This document shows, piece by piece, positions 10,697 to 22,051 of a stretch of 64,000 nt of DNA. Within the stretch, counting starts at the first letter, position 1. Every line of letters starts with the position of its first letter. A program made the position numbers and the translations under genes. The notes beneath the pieces are model-generated. The model searched no databases and had not been told where the DNA came from. It saw only the letters and a list, made by a program, of their open reading frames with translations. The DNA is from Leguminivora glycinivorella (Eukaryota; Arthropoda; Insecta; Lepidoptera; Tortricidae), in assembly GCF_023078275.1 (NCBI RefSeq), contig NC_062987.1:19639772-19703771 (forward strand). Reading direction: 5' to 3'.

Positions 10697-11546
10697 GAAA
10701 AAAAAAAACCGGCCAAGTGCGAGTCGGACTCGCCCACCGAGGGTTCCGTACAAACTTTCTTTCAAACTACCTAGTAAAAATAATCTGATATTTTCATATA
10801 ACTCTAAGGACTTGACTAGAAGACAAAAGTATAGGCACTAATGAGTATTATAGTGTATAGCGCCATCTCCCGGTCAATTTGCTAACTAATTTGCGCGACC
10901 TGGTTTTTCAGGGATAATTCTTTATAATGTTAACCGATTTAAACAATTTTTACTTTATTGGACAGAAGATGGTTTACGTAACATCTCGTATTAACTTGAA
11001 GTACGATATACATCCGCAAGGGTGGGTAAATTGAAAGTAAAAATCTGAAAAGTTTTTTGTGAATTAAAAAAAAGTATTCAAAATACAAACACGATTATAT
11101 TTTTCCTGTAGCATAAAACCAATGTTTACTAAAATTTTCATAATTTTTCGTTGGTAAACTTCGGAGATAAGGGGGGGGGAACGGTATTTTTTTTTACATT
11201 TTCCTTCAAAATTCTTTTTTTTCCACAACAAAAAAATTATAAAAAATAGCTTATTTACGTTCAATTTGAGCTCTTTCCAACGATACCACACTTGACCTAG
11301 TAACTTGAAATTTACAGTTTGCCCCCCTTTCATTTTGGCCATTTTCTACAATTAAAATTAATATATTAAAAAAAATTATACTTTCTATTTGTAGAGGATT
11401 ATAATGTTCACAACTATTCCAAATTTCAAGTTGATAGCATTAGTAGTTCTCGAGATATTTAGGAATGTGACAGACGGACAGACAGACGGACAGAGTCGCA
11501 CCATAAGGGTTCCTGTTGTACCTTTTTGGTACGGAACCCTAAAAAA
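10697..11546. repeat. About 850 bp interspersed repeat with AGGGTTCCGTAC ends
   Basis: It begins ACCGGCCAAGTGCGAGTCGG and ACTCGCCCACCGAGGGTTCC. It ends with GACAGACGGACAGAGTCGCA and GGTACGGAACCCTAAAAA. AGGGTTCCGTAC on the left is the inverse of GTACGGAACCCT on the right. The interior is AT-rich with no transposase. It resembles an abundant non-autonomous family of moths; I cannot place its class. Confidence 0.65.
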
Positions 11547-12113
11547 TGACGTATAATAAGTTTGAGAACAGCCACTATATCCATTGAGAGTAAGATCATA
11601 CGCAATTTGATAGAGATAGATGAAGTAACACAGCATAATACATCGTTGTGACCTCTGCTACTGTACAGGTGTGTTTTCACATGCTTCGTTAATTTGTATA
11701 TGTATTGAGGTTTCTCTTACAGTAATAAATCATATATTAGTGTCATTGACCAGTCCATTAGGTAGACCTCGTGGGCATAAAAATACATTTGTGTTTCCAT
11801 TCATTTTATATGCTGTCAAATAAATAATCTATTGTGTCAATATCATCAATGACAATGACCATAGCATTGTTGATTGTTGAATTTAATAATTATAAATGCG
11901 AATTTTAAGTATTTGTTTTATAGTTGAAATTGAGAAACACTGCTTTCAGCCTATAGTGTCAAATTGGATGGTAATTATGATGATATTACATATACACTAG
12001 GGTTTATAATTCTCTGGTAACTTAAACGATATCTATACCAAGTTTGTACAAAATCGGATCATTGATTTAACAGTGAATGTGAAGAGTTAGTTTCTTTGGA
12101 ATATTAATGTCTG
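11547..12113. other. No gene recognised
   Basis: AT-rich DNA with no supported feature. Confidence 0.5.
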
Positions 12114-12125
12114 AAAAGTGATTTT

Positions 12126-12235
12126 GCAAATTATAAATGCAGACATCAATCGCAATGAAAAAATCAACAGTGATCGACTCTGGCCAACGTGGGACTCGAA
12201 CCCACATCCTTGGATTGCCGGTCCAATGCGTTACC
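12126..12235 (-). mobile_element. 5'-truncated tRNA-headed SINE with 12 bp target duplication
   Basis: The minus strand reads TGGTAACGCATTGG, an anticodon-arm-like hairpin, then GTGGGTTCGAGTCCCACG (T-arm and box B) and a short body ending GATGTCTGCATTTATAATTT. It starts inside the D arm, so the 5' part of the tRNA-like head is missing. Identical AAAAGTGATTTT flanks lie at 12114-12125 and 12236-12247. Target duplication plus 5' truncation indicates target-primed reverse transcription. It is not a functional tRNA gene. Confidence 0.8.
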
Positions 12236-12269
12236 AAAAGTGATTTTACTTCATTTTCTTCTTTTAGAT

Positions 12270-12550
12270 AGTTTAAGGGAATATTTGAGTCATCATTCTT
12301 ATTTCTTGCCCTTATCCCAGTGACTGAGAAGCATATCATCCTCTTCCATACATCTCTATCACCCGTCATCTCAACATTAACTTGCTTTCGTTTCATATCT
12401 TGCTCACAATCCTCTTCTTCGGTTTTCCTCTCCCGTTACTTCCTTCCAATCCACATGCTCTTAACTAACCATCAATAGGCTGTGTGCCGACAGTGTTGCC
12501 GATGGTGCCTATCTTTCTCGTCACGTGACCTTCACCCCGTCGGATTATAT
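12270..12550 (-). pseudogene. RTE-type LINE 3' relic
   Basis: Minus-strand translation gives GRGKPKKR near 12432 and, in a shifted frame, MKRKQVNVEMTGDRDVWKRM near 12396-12337. These correspond to the usual C-terminal reverse-transcriptase tail pattern (GRGRPKKRW, C-x3-DM, DR-x-W-K) of RTE-like elements. Similar tails occur at 43660 and 48690. It has frameshifts and is 5' truncated. Confidence 0.6.
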
Positions 12551-12555
12551 GTCCA

Positions 12556-12733
12556 CTAGCTTTTGCCCGCGGCTTCGCTCGCGTTAGAAAGAGACAAACA
12601 GTAGCCTGTGTCACTCTCCATCCTTTCAACTATCTTCACTTATAAAATCACGTCAGTTCGTCGGTCCGTTTTGCCGTGAAAGACGGACTAACAAACCGAC
12701 ACACACTTTCCCATTTATAATATTAGTATGGAT
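12556..12733 (+). repeat. Short interspersed repeat A, copy 2
   Basis: CTAGCTTTTGCCCGCGGCTT at the left end and TATAATATTAGTATGGAT at the right end, with GTGAAAGACGGACTAACA between. It is close to the family consensus visible in this window. Confidence 0.75.
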
Positions 12734-13943
12734 ACCATGCTAGTCGATACACTCTTACTTATAACATATTTGAGTGAAATGTACCTATTGGTTCTACATT
12801 AATAGATACACACGTACCGTATAGTGTTAATAAAGCCGCATAACAACAGCTCATTCCGCAGTGTGGCAACTGCAGTTTTGAAACGGTGCACCGGCTAATG
12901 GTGCAAAATTGCAATTACCCAGCTACGCGTTGCGAAGCCCTGTCTCTACTGCACAACAAAACAATTGGACTATTCCGTACAGTTGCCGGATTCATTTTGA
13001 CTTTTTTTTGTAATGCATGGTTTAGGTATTTATGTCCTGGCAATATGAAATTTGATACAATTATGTTCCAGTAGCTGATAAGGTAAGGTCTTTTTATCCA
13101 ACACAATTGAAATGATTAGCTAGGAACTTTCGATTTCATCTGCATTGTTCTGGTTTGCGTTGTGTTGTGTTGTGGTGTTTTTGCTGCGTGCTATCGCTTC
13201 GTTGAATGCTGCTCCAATACGTTTATCAAACTCACTTTTGTTGCTCTGTCTGGAATTTAGGTGTTTATAAGATAGTACGTTATTACGATGAACGTATAAA
13301 GATTGGATGTTAATCTTACTTTATTTATTAGGAGAAGCAACAGATTTAAATGTACACAATTTTCTAAGTAGATTAGATATTAAGTGGCTAATAATTTGCT
13401 GCATTATTTTCTCACCTCTTATGTTTCAAATTCAGTTTCAATTTCAAAATTTCTACCAATTCCTTATTTGCATTTATAGAGGTTTTGATGAGCTTTTTTT
13501 TTATTTCTACTGTCTTAAAACTTAAAAAAATATTATCGAAGCAAGTGTTTGTTTATATTAAAAACAATGAAATGGATTGCGTTATAACGTGTTTTGCATT
13601 TTAAATTCACAATTGCAAGGTAACAATGCCTCCGGATTTTTACGCGAATTTCTTGGAACAACTTGGCAGCAGTCCGATCATTATTTTCATATGCGGAAAG
13701 CGTTCAATGTTTCCATAATAGAATATTAAAAAGATATTTGTATGTAGATTTGTTTGCGATATGGCGATCTTCCTTAAAGATATATTTTTGTTATTATATG
13801 TATTGAGTGTTTCATGTTCCTTCTCATTCTGTGCAGACTTAGCTACATCGTAAACGTTTGTAGATAGCATGGTTTGGCTATACTATGTTGGCAACGATCT
13901 GGATAGCCATGTTCAAGTGTTAAGTACCTAAATATTATAATTT
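12734..13943. other. No gene recognised
   Basis: AT-rich DNA with a short TTGTGTTGTG run near 13160. Overlapping open frames near 12.9-13.1 kb on both strands have no motifs. Confidence 0.5.
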
Positions 13944-13947
13944 AATA

Positions 13948-14222
13948 CAGCAATTCCCGTCAACTTTGTACAAAAATTAAGGGAAAATTTAAATTTGTTT
14001 TTATTAATTCCTATTTTGTTACCAAGATTTTGTTGATTAATTGAGATTATATTAAGTTTTATTTCGTCATTAAGGTTCTCTAGTATCTATATTTTCTTAA
14101 TTATAACAATTATCCTGTATATATCTTACGAAAGTCGAACTATATTACTAAATATTGGTAACAAAATAGGATCAATTAAAATTTGCTGACGTGGCATTGT
14201 ACAAAGTTGACGGGAATTGCTG
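13948..14222. mobile_element. 275 bp MITE with CAGCAATTCCCGTCAACTTT ends
   Basis: A 25-base terminal inverted repeat is essentially perfect: it starts CAGCAATTCCCGTCAACTTT at 13948, and its complement ends at 14222. A 4-base AATA duplication flanks it at 13944-13947 and 14223-14226. A second inverted pair lies inside (CCTATTTTGTTACC and GGTAACAAAATAGG). It encodes no protein. The superfamily is unresolved because the target length is atypical for mariner. Confidence 0.8.
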
Positions 14223-14226
14223 AATA

Positions 14227-15839
14227 GAGGGTTGACGTTTTAAATAACACACAGTGTGCGCTATCAAAATCACTGGCAACCTAAATTGGTTTGACTATAT
14301 CGACAATGATTTAAGATTTTATGAGACAGAATGCCAAGGAATATAAGTAATAAAAAAATTATATGACTCTGAAAACTGACTGAAACATAAATAAGAAATG
14401 AAAATATACATCACTCTCATTTTGCTTGTTATTTGTATTGCTTATCTCTTAAATCCACTTGCTATTTCTCTGAAGCGATAACACCTAATAAAACACATCA
14501 TTTACTAGTTTCTTTATCACTTTTTGCACAATTTTGCAAACAAATATTTTCTCACCCATCACGGCGATTACGTGCGCAAAACATCTCATTACACGTGATA
14601 ATGCATTCCTCAACCCGAACGGTATGTCGCTGAATTCGAATTGTATCGCGTTATCGCAAGAAATTGGGATTTATGGTTTGTCACTTGACGCGGTGACAGG
14701 TGTTTGTATACGTGACGAGAAAATGTATCAGTTATACAGATTTTATATATATGTAGATGTGCGTTTTCCTATAAGTAAAAATCCTCAAATAAAATGTTTA
14801 AGAAATTAGGGTTTGTAATAAAAAGTCGTGTACCATCAACTCAAGCTTTGCTTAAACCCTTTGAAACGATAAGATCTTACTTATTACCTAATAATACTAT
14901 TTGAAAAACGTATTATAGATGCCTATTCTTTATCATATGTATACCATTCAATACCAACAGCTGTTGTTTTTTTTTCAATCACACATTACTTATGTTTGTT
15001 TAGGTACTTGAAGTCTTAAACGTGAAAGTGATATACAATAATTGAAATGTTTGATTGGGCTTGCACTTAAGGGCGTTCCCTGCGCCAATGACCTTCTATT
15101 TAAATCCATTGATATTATGAAGTTTCTAAAGCCTATCGTTTAACAGCATCATCTTTAAACAAAATAGTGTCTCATAATTACTCCACAGCTCATTGTTTCT
15201 GTGATATTTGGCATCAAAGTTGAACAATTTTAGGGTCAAAAATGGTTTTTTGGTCATAACTTTTGAATTAAAATCTCTCTTGAATTTTTAAAAAAGTCAA
15301 AGGTCGATCCAAACTTGTCGACTTTATGTATGTGACAACCTTCACTAAATTCAAACTTCGATTAAAGTGTTTATTTAGACCATGTTTAAAAAACATCATT
15401 AATAAAGAAGTAATAACTTATTTCAAAATAGGGCTCTTACGAATAGAGATAAAAGATTTCAATCTTTTATGGCCGTTGGAGTTATAATTATATATGTGGT
15501 GCAAATTTAGGAATTTCAACTCAAAACTTGTCAAAAATCGATGAAAACCGTGTGGAGCCCCTTAAATTTTTAAGCTATATGGGTGCGTACAGTCAAGGCG
15601 AATAAAGTAAATTACACACACCCATTTAATGTACCGGAAAACTCAATCTAAGATCAACCGAGCGCGTGCGATCCGATAATTGATAAAATTCCAATCGATA
15701 TAATTAAAGCTTAGCCACACTTTTTATATAGTCGGTTGCGTGACTATAATATATTGTTAGACTTGTTAGTGTAAATAAATAACTATCCATGTGTAGGTAG
15801 TTACGTGTTTGTTCGTGCAACATTCTTGGAACAGTCGCC
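14227..15839. other. No gene recognised
   Basis: AT-rich DNA. Between about 15180 and 15600 there is text typical of old noncoding repeats (long A/T runs around AACTTGTC words), but I find no second copy here. Confidence 0.5.
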
Positions 15840-16425
15840 AGTCACCATCAAATATATCGAAGCGGCCGAGGTGCTTAAAAATGTCTGAACATTTACTCTA
15901 ACGCCTTGGAATAGGCTACTTGACCCTTTTTTACTATTCAATTAACCGAAATAAAATATTACCATATTTTATTATGACTTAAAAACAAAAAAAATATTTT
16001 TAAAGTATACTTTTACGTAATCAGGTGGAAACAACACAGTCATGTTAATCCATAGATTATCTGTGAATCAGGTCATTATATTCGAAAACAACATCTTCTG
16101 ACTTTTTAAGTATGAAGCCATAAAGTTCAATATGTCAGTGATTGTTTTGACATGAAGTATGGTTCGAACTCGATGACGTCACTAAATCGCTGACAGCGTT
16201 TTCGGTGGCCAAAATAAATAAAAAAATGCACACATTTTCCATCGAAAATACGTAGTCATCATACATTTTTAATACCCAAAATATATAAATATTGGTTTTT
16301 TATGTCAAATACTACAGAACACATCATTTATTGTACCGAATTCGATATGAGTCTAGTAGCCTAATAGAGGCGTGCCCAGATGTTTCTGAGCACCTTAGTC
16401 GCTTAGATATATCTGATGGCGACTA
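15840..16425. mobile_element. Small foldback MITE split by a 450 bp element (G, copy 1)
   Basis: Outer arms AGTCACCATCAAATATATCG at 15840 and, inverted, AGTCGCCATCAGATATATCT ending at 16425 continue inward as AGGTGCT and ATGTCTGA-type blocks, forming a small palindromic MITE. Its loop is opened by element G at 15913-16362, which has its own inverted ends AGGCTACTTGACCC and AGGCTACTAGACTC. A second, heavily interrupted G copy lies at 45321-47053 in the opposite orientation. Confidence 0.7.
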
Positions 16426-16808
16426 GGAAGACCAATGTAGTGGCAAAAGTTGTACGAAAGTGATATTTATTGATTTAGGAAATGTTTATTAGAATAGAAT
16501 AGAATAGAAATATTTATTTGCATGAATACGTTACAATAAGATCTTATAAGTAAAATATTTAGTCACAGTATCCCGTCGACATAACATCAACATGCAAATT
16601 ATTTACAGTTTGTACATGAAGGTACGAGTACTAATTAACTAACTATGAGCATGCAATCATTATACAATTAAAAAAAAAAGTATATATAAAAATGACAGTA
16701 AAGTAGAATTAGGATAGTCAATGAATGAAAAGTAATAATTATAAACTAGGGTATTATTCCAGAATTGTCAAAAGCTAAAGCAATAAAATAATTTATGTCA
16801 ACACCAAA

Positions 16809-18746
16809 TCAGCAATCCTCATTACATTCCAAATAATCCTTAACTGAGTAAAAACAGTGTCCAAGTAGCCACTCAGTCAATTTTATCCTTAACTCATTTC
16901 CGTTTAACATTCTTAAATATTTAGGGAGGTTGTTAAAAATTACAATACACATGTTAAATGCATTTCTCTTATATACATCAGAGTTGCATGCTGGTTGGTA
17001 AAGAAGATGTTGGTATTGAGCCCGGAGTTGTCTTGTAAACATTACTTCACGCTTTGTAAAATAATCCGGGTGGTTAATTGTAAACAGACTCACTTTCAAA
17101 ATATACATGCAAGCTAGTGGGAGAATGTGAAACTTTTGGAATAGAGGTTTGCATGGGGCATCAAATTTAGCGCCAGCCAATGCTCGTACACAAGCTTTCT
17201 GGAGTATAAAAGCCCTCTGAACTTCCACAGAGTTACCCCACAATAATAGGCCGTAATTCAGAGTAGAGGAAACGTATCCGTGGTAAGCTGTTATTGCGGC
17301 TTGTGCGGAAACAGTATGTGTTAGATTTTTGAGGGCAAATACAAATCGCGCTAGTTTAGAGCACACTGCGTCGACATGGTGTTTCCAGTTTAAATTTTCA
17401 TCAATTGTCAAACCTAAGAATTTAGCACTATGAGATTCTACAATTGGAACATTATTCAGACTAATAGCAAGATTTGCAGTTAAATTTGAATTGTGATGGT
17501 GAAATTGTGTAAACAAAGTCTTATTAACATTAATATGGAGGTAATTACACTCTGACCATGAATTAACATCTGCCAATGCTTTATTTATGTCCGCTTCGTA
17601 ATTATTTATATCACTTCCCTTCACTATTAAAGTAGTGTCGTCTGCAAAAATGACGCATCTTTGCGATGTTGATAGTGGAAGATCATTTATATACAATAAA
17701 AATAATAAAGGGCCCAAATTACTCCCTTGTGGTACCCCTGTTCCATTAACCCGATACACAGATCTAAACTTTTTCTTTAGAAGGTTGTTCTCTTCTGTGA
17801 CCATTCTCGTAATTTCCGTACACTGTGCTCGGTCAGTTAAATAACTTTTCATCCAATCCAAAACATTACCCCTGATACCATGATATTCAAGCTTGTAAAG
17901 GAGTTTCGAGTGATTGACGCAGTCAAAGGCTTTGCTCATATCGAGATAAATACATGCTACAGGTAATTTCTCATTAATAGTCTGTGTTATGTCCTTGATA
18001 AATTCAAAGCAAGCTAGTTCAGTTGACCGTTCTTTTCGAAATCCAAATTGGTCTGGTGATAGAATTTTATTTAATTCCAAGTATTCAGATAGTCTCACAA
18101 ACATAGCCTTCTCAATGACCTTTGAGATGACAGGAACCAAAGTAATAGGCCTATAATTATTTGGATCTTTTTTGTCGCCTTTCTTAAAAAGTGGCTTAAC
18201 AATAGACATCTTTAATTGTTTAGGAAAAATGCCCTGGATAAATGAAAGATTAATTAAGTGCGCCATGGGACGGCATAAATATATAGCATTATTTTTAAGT
18301 AAAATTGTTGAAATGTCATCATAGCCACAAGACTTGCTGCTTTTCAATTGCATAATCAGTTTAAATACCTCTTGGTCATCAACAGGCCTCAGAAACATAG
18401 AGTTAGCACGATTATTACAGCAATTCATTTTATTATGTTGGCCATTCAAGGAGACATGTTTTTTAATTATATCTATGAAAAAATCATTGAAAATATTACA
18501 GATGTCTTGGGGATCATTGAATGTCAAATTATTGTAGGTCAAAGAATTAATATCATTGTCATGGTCACTATACGAACTACTATTATTAATCAAATTCCAC
18601 GTGGCTTTACACTTATTTTTATTTGATTGTATGTACTGACTATTACGCAACTGCTGTGATTTTTTAATACATTTTTTTAAAATGCGGCTATAGCGTTTCA
18701 ATTGGATTTTGTTAAGTTTGTGATTTCTGCCTTTGTACCTACACAT
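16809..18746 (-). CDS. LINE-1 ORF2, reverse transcriptase part (645 codons)
   Basis: This is an RNA-directed DNA polymerase. Reverse-transcriptase blocks appear in order: FKKGDKKDPNNYRPITLV, DQFGFRKERSTELACFEF, YLDMSKAFDCVNHSKL (catalytic Asp), TGVPQGSNLGPLLFLLYIND and VIFADDTTLIV (the FADD catalytic box). A thumb and C-terminal segment with LWGNSVEVQRAFILQKACVR follows. The frame is open upstream of the first Met. It is separated from the endonuclease frame by a one-base shift in an A run near 18775. In an intact element endonuclease and polymerase are one protein. Confidence 0.9.
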   Translation of the reverse strand: MCRYKGRNHKLNKIQLKRYSRILKKCIKKSQQLRNSQYIQSNKNKCKATWNLINNSSSYSDHDNDINSLTYNNLTFNDPQDICNIFNDFFIDIIKKHVSLNGQHNKMNCCNNRANSMFLRPVDDQEVFKLIMQLKSSKSCGYDDISTILLKNNAIYLCRPMAHLINLSFIQGIFPKQLKMSIVKPLFKKGDKKDPNNYRPITLVPVISKVIEKAMFVRLSEYLELNKILSPDQFGFRKERSTELACFEFIKDITQTINEKLPVACIYLDMSKAFDCVNHSKLLYKLEYHGIRGNVLDWMKSYLTDRAQCTEITRMVTEENNLLKKKFRSVYRVNGTGVPQGSNLGPLLFLLYINDLPLSTSQRCVIFADDTTLIVKGSDINNYEADINKALADVNSWSECNYLHINVNKTLFTQFHHHNSNLTANLAISLNNVPIVESHSAKFLGLTIDENLNWKHHVDAVCSKLARFVFALKNLTHTVSAQAAITAYHGYVSSTLNYGLLLWGNSVEVQRAFILQKACVRALAGAKFDAPCKPLFQKFHILPLACMYILKVSLFTINHPDYFTKREVMFTRQLRAQYQHLLYQPACNSDVYKRNAFNMCIVIFNNLPKYLRMLNGNELRIKLTEWLLGHCFYSVKDYLECNEDC

Positions 18747-18763
18747 AATATGTAACTTGCGTT

Positions 18764-19771
18764 TTACAAAACAGGATTTTTGATCCCTTTAGTAAGCCAG
18801 TTTAAATTTCTACGTCGGTTGCTTACTCGTACTTTTATTAATGGGAAGCAGAGATTAAAAAAGAGGCACAGCAAATCATAGAATATTGTAAAAGAGTCCT
18901 GCGCATCACTTACACTTAGCACATCCGAGAATGACAAGGCAGCAAGGCACTCTTTAAACTTACATATGTTGTCACTGCTGTAATCTCTTCTGTACTCAAA
19001 CCAGGTAATAAACGACTTAGCTTTTTTAACACTGAAAGTCAGAAATTGAGCAGTGTCATGGTCAGATAAGTAGAGACTGCGAGTAAACGCTTCTACTTGT
19101 TTCATGTTCGTAGCTATCTGATCGAGACATGCATTGAGTCTAGTCGGTGTGTTTATATGCAGTTCAAAACCACCACTTAATAAGATATCCCTAAGATCTT
19201 TTGCAAACAATGTGTCCTTTAAGATGTCTATGTTCCAGTCGCCACATAATACTAACTTTTTTTTCTTGTATTTAGTAGTTAATTGAAAAACCAATTTGTT
19301 AAGTTTGTGAAAGAATAATCCTATGTTAGCTTTAGTGTTCTCTGGCACTCTGTAAATAACTATAACTATAATGTCCAATCCCAAAATCTCTGTGCCACAA
19401 CATTCAAAGAAATGGGCCGATGATAATTCAGACACAAATGCGATCGGTTTAACATCCAGTGATTTCCGCACAAAAATAGCCGTTCCACCTCTACCTTTAT
19501 CTCTACAATAAGATGAAGCCAGCTTGAAGTTGTCGAGTTTCATATTCTTTACACAGTCATTTTTTACAAAAGTCTCACTAAAACACAACACATCGACATC
19601 TCCTTCATTGTCAGAGATCTCCTGTAGCATTATTTGTACTAAATCTAGTTTATTCAACAATCCTCCAATGTTTTGGTGCATTATTTTAAATGTGTGTGTT
19701 TCCGGGTGATAAGTTGTTTTATTATTCACGAAAAAACTCTGATGATCTATGAGGAGAGCTCTGGCATGCAT
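18764..19771 (-). CDS. LINE-1 ORF2, APE-type endonuclease part
   Basis: Motifs of the apurinic-like endonuclease are present: MHQNIGGLLNKLD (Asn), VLCFSETF (Glu), IVIYRVPENTKANIG (Tyr), LVLCGDWNIDIL (Asp and Asn), LDQIATN, and LYLSDHDTAQ (terminal Asp-His). The enzyme would nick target DNA to prime reverse transcription. The frame closes right after a short A run near 18775; the polymerase frame takes over, which shows a single-base loss rather than a true end. It overlaps the end of ORF1 by about 50 bases in another frame. Confidence 0.85.
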   Translation of the reverse strand: MHARALLIDHQSFFVNNKTTYHPETHTFKIMHQNIGGLLNKLDLVQIMLQEISDNEGDVDVLCFSETFVKNDCVKNMKLDNFKLASSYCRDKGRGGTAIFVRKSLDVKPIAFVSELSSAHFFECCGTEILGLDIIVIVIYRVPENTKANIGLFFHKLNKLVFQLTTKYKKKKLVLCGDWNIDILKDTLFAKDLRDILLSGGFELHINTPTRLNACLDQIATNMKQVEAFTRSLYLSDHDTAQFLTFSVKKAKSFITWFEYRRDYSSDNICKFKECLAALSFSDVLSVSDAQDSFTIFYDLLCLFFNLCFPLIKVRVSNRRRNLNWLTKGIKNPVL

Positions 19772-21550
19772 ATGGGCTTGAAGAATGCAATGACCTGATA
19801 TTATCAGTCTGAATATTATTTATAAGATTTGCAATGTCATGAAAAATCTCTCTCATGCCTCGGCTATTAACCCTACCCGAATTAAACTTGAACATACTAT
19901 AGTCATAATTAAGATTGCGATTGCTGTCAAGCAGATATGCATATTCGTGTTCGCAGTTGTCGGTATACAGTAAATGGTTAAATGTTTCTAGTCTCATGTT
20001 ATACATACTGCAATAATGATTTAGTTTATACGTTGGGTAACAAAGAATAACATTTGTATGGTGAAGGCGCTCTAATCTTTTCCGTATGTTAAGTATTAAA
20101 TCAACATAATTTTTTGTAACTTTAAAATCTTCCTCCCCTATGAAAATTATACAATAATCTTGCTTTGTGTAGTCCACCAGTTTATTCTGTATGTTGTTTA
20201 GTAGGTAAGAAGTCCCAGCGCTCGGGTACAAGTAGTGACATAAATCAAAATTTTCACTTAATTTGAATTCAGCGAGTTTAGTTATTCGATTGTATACATT
20301 AGTACTTAAAATGCAAATTTTATTTTTCTTTGGAGCTATATCACCTTGATTCGTATCTGTGGCGCCATCTAGTGGAGAACACGTAGAGCTTGCTGCTTTT
20401 ACCAGTTTCGCCGTTTGCTTCAGACTCTTCGAAGATACGACGTTCCCCGTTTGTGACTTCGGCGATACCTCCGTGGCAGAGGGGATAGGAGCAGTCTTCG
20501 TGGTTGGCGTTGGTGATTGCAGTCGATCATCGTTTTTTATATTATCGTCATTCGAGTTTAAGTTGTTATTACTGTAATCATGATCAACATCACTATCATT
20601 AAGGGTAAGATTTAGTTTTGATTTTACTAAGCGCTTCTTACGTTTTTTGCTAGACGACGTTTTACCATTAGATTGACAAATGTGAGTCAATTTATTAATT
20701 TTATTAGAATATGCGTCGATGGTGGATTTTAAAGATGAATTTTCCAACAAGAGGTTTTCAATTTCCTGTTCAGCGCTTTTTAGTTTTTCTTCTAGTTCTG
20801 TCATTTTCATATTCATATTTTTTAGTTTCTCAGAATTACTTTCCAGGACGTCATCGGGACAGCTTTTATTTAGGTTTGCTTGACTATCGGATAAGTTTGC
20901 CAAAGAATAAGATGATTGCGGGCTACATAATGTGCTTTCCATGGAAGTATGCGTTTCCTCTTCACTATGGATTGTAGTACTGTCTGAAATGTTTGAGTGA
21001 CTCAAGATAGGTGAATTATTGATATCGGGTAATATTATCGTAGTGGGTAAAATATTCGCCGTTGTTAAATTGTCCGTAGATGCTAAACTTTCCTCAGTAG
21101 GTAACAAATCTGCAATAGGTTGCGTGTCTCCAGTAGATGACATGTTTGAAGTGGAGCGTGTCTCAGCATCCTCGGCATGTGAGGGCGAGGGTCTCGTACA
21201 GGCCATCGTCGTTTTTGAGGTACACGGTTTATTTATTTCTGATGAAGTGCTTCCAAGTTTTGGCGCCAGTTTAGTATTATTTCGGGATATACATTTTTTC
21301 CTAACTGTAACATTTGATTGTATAGGTGATGCTAAACATGCCTTACATTTCCATTTTTTCTTGAATCTGGGGTCTTTATACGATGAAGCTTTTCTGAGTG
21401 TCCTGCGCAATCAAACTCATACCTATTCTGACAAAGTGAGCAAAGCAAAGTGTTTTTTATGTCAACCCACTGTTTACACTTGAAGCATTGCACGCATTCT
21501 GCAGCTTTACGACCGCTGTTTGCCAGTTTACTTTTTCCTTGTTCGGACAT
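19722..21550 (-). CDS. LINE-1 ORF1 (PHD finger, coiled coil, SGNH-like), frameshifted
   Basis: Translation starts at 21550 (MSEQGKSKLANSGRK) and shows cysteine pairs CVQCFKC, CSLC and a Cys-His pair typical of a PHD finger. The last pair, WKCKACLA, lies in the next frame, so a one-base shift falls near 21370. A Ser/Thr-rich linker, a coiled coil around MKMTELEEKLKSAEQEIENL and a basic SKKRKKR patch follow. The C-terminal about 190 residues (from KICILSTNVYNR) resemble an SGNH hydrolase fold, with CIIFIGEEDF where esterases have GxND. The changed residues suggest a non-catalytic copy. The role would be RNA binding and particle assembly. Confidence 0.75.
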
Positions 21551-21552
21551 TT

Positions 21553-22051
21553 TTTGGACTACAAATAAATAATTTAATCAATAAAAGCAATTAAAGGCAG
21601 TAGTGTCATCTAGCGATCTTTGCGTGAACTACGTACTTTCCTTATAGCTATCCACATAAACAATAATTGCAAGTGCAGTAACCGAACGCAGCTTAACTTG
21701 ATTTCTCATGTGTCAACATTGCGAAAAGTGACAGCTTCTGTTATTTGACAGTTGTCAGCTGAGTGTCCAATCAAGTGTTGTGAATCTGCGTATTTAGCTC
21801 AAAATATCCCGTTAGAATCCATTTAAAAAGGCGTTTGTTATTCAAAATCAAAATAGTAACTGTTTAGTAATTTTAAAGTTAAGTTAATTTTAAGTTTAAA
21901 ATATTTATATTGAAGGAAAAAGTAATTGATTCAGTTAAACATTAGAATTATCGTGACAATAGTTTTAGGATTCCGCAAGTTTTATTAAGTATTAACTTCC
22001 ACGGGCTTTATTTAATAATTTATTGATTCGTCTTGAAATACAGTTGAAATA
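21553..22051. other. LINE-1 5' flank, no gene recognised
   Basis: AT-rich DNA upstream of LINE-1 ORF1. Part of it may be the LINE 5' untranslated region, since no target duplication could be placed. Confidence 0.4.

Larger units (their letters stand above)
16494..21552 (-). mobile_element. Non-LTR retrotransposon LINE-1 (CR1-like), two-ORF, defective
   Basis: The element reads on the minus strand. It comprises an ORF1 with PHD-type finger, coiled coil and SGNH-like domain (21550-19722), an ORF2 endonuclease part (19771-18764), an ORF2 reverse-transcriptase part (18746-16809), a 3' untranslated region, and a TTCTA-type tandem tail at about 16494-16510. Each ORF carries at least one frameshift, so this copy cannot retrotranspose by itself. 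Clade placement near CR1 rests on the PHD plus SGNH-like ORF1 and the short tandem tail; a phylogeny was not made. The 5' limit is uncertain. Confidence 0.85.

Noticed and set aside
12181..12235. A tRNA gene on the minus strand
   Set aside because: It lacks the 5' half of the D arm and is flanked by a 12-base target duplication, so it is a truncated SINE head.
17635..18626. Plus-strand open frames inside LINE-1
   Set aside because: They are antisense shadows of the reverse-transcriptase frame.
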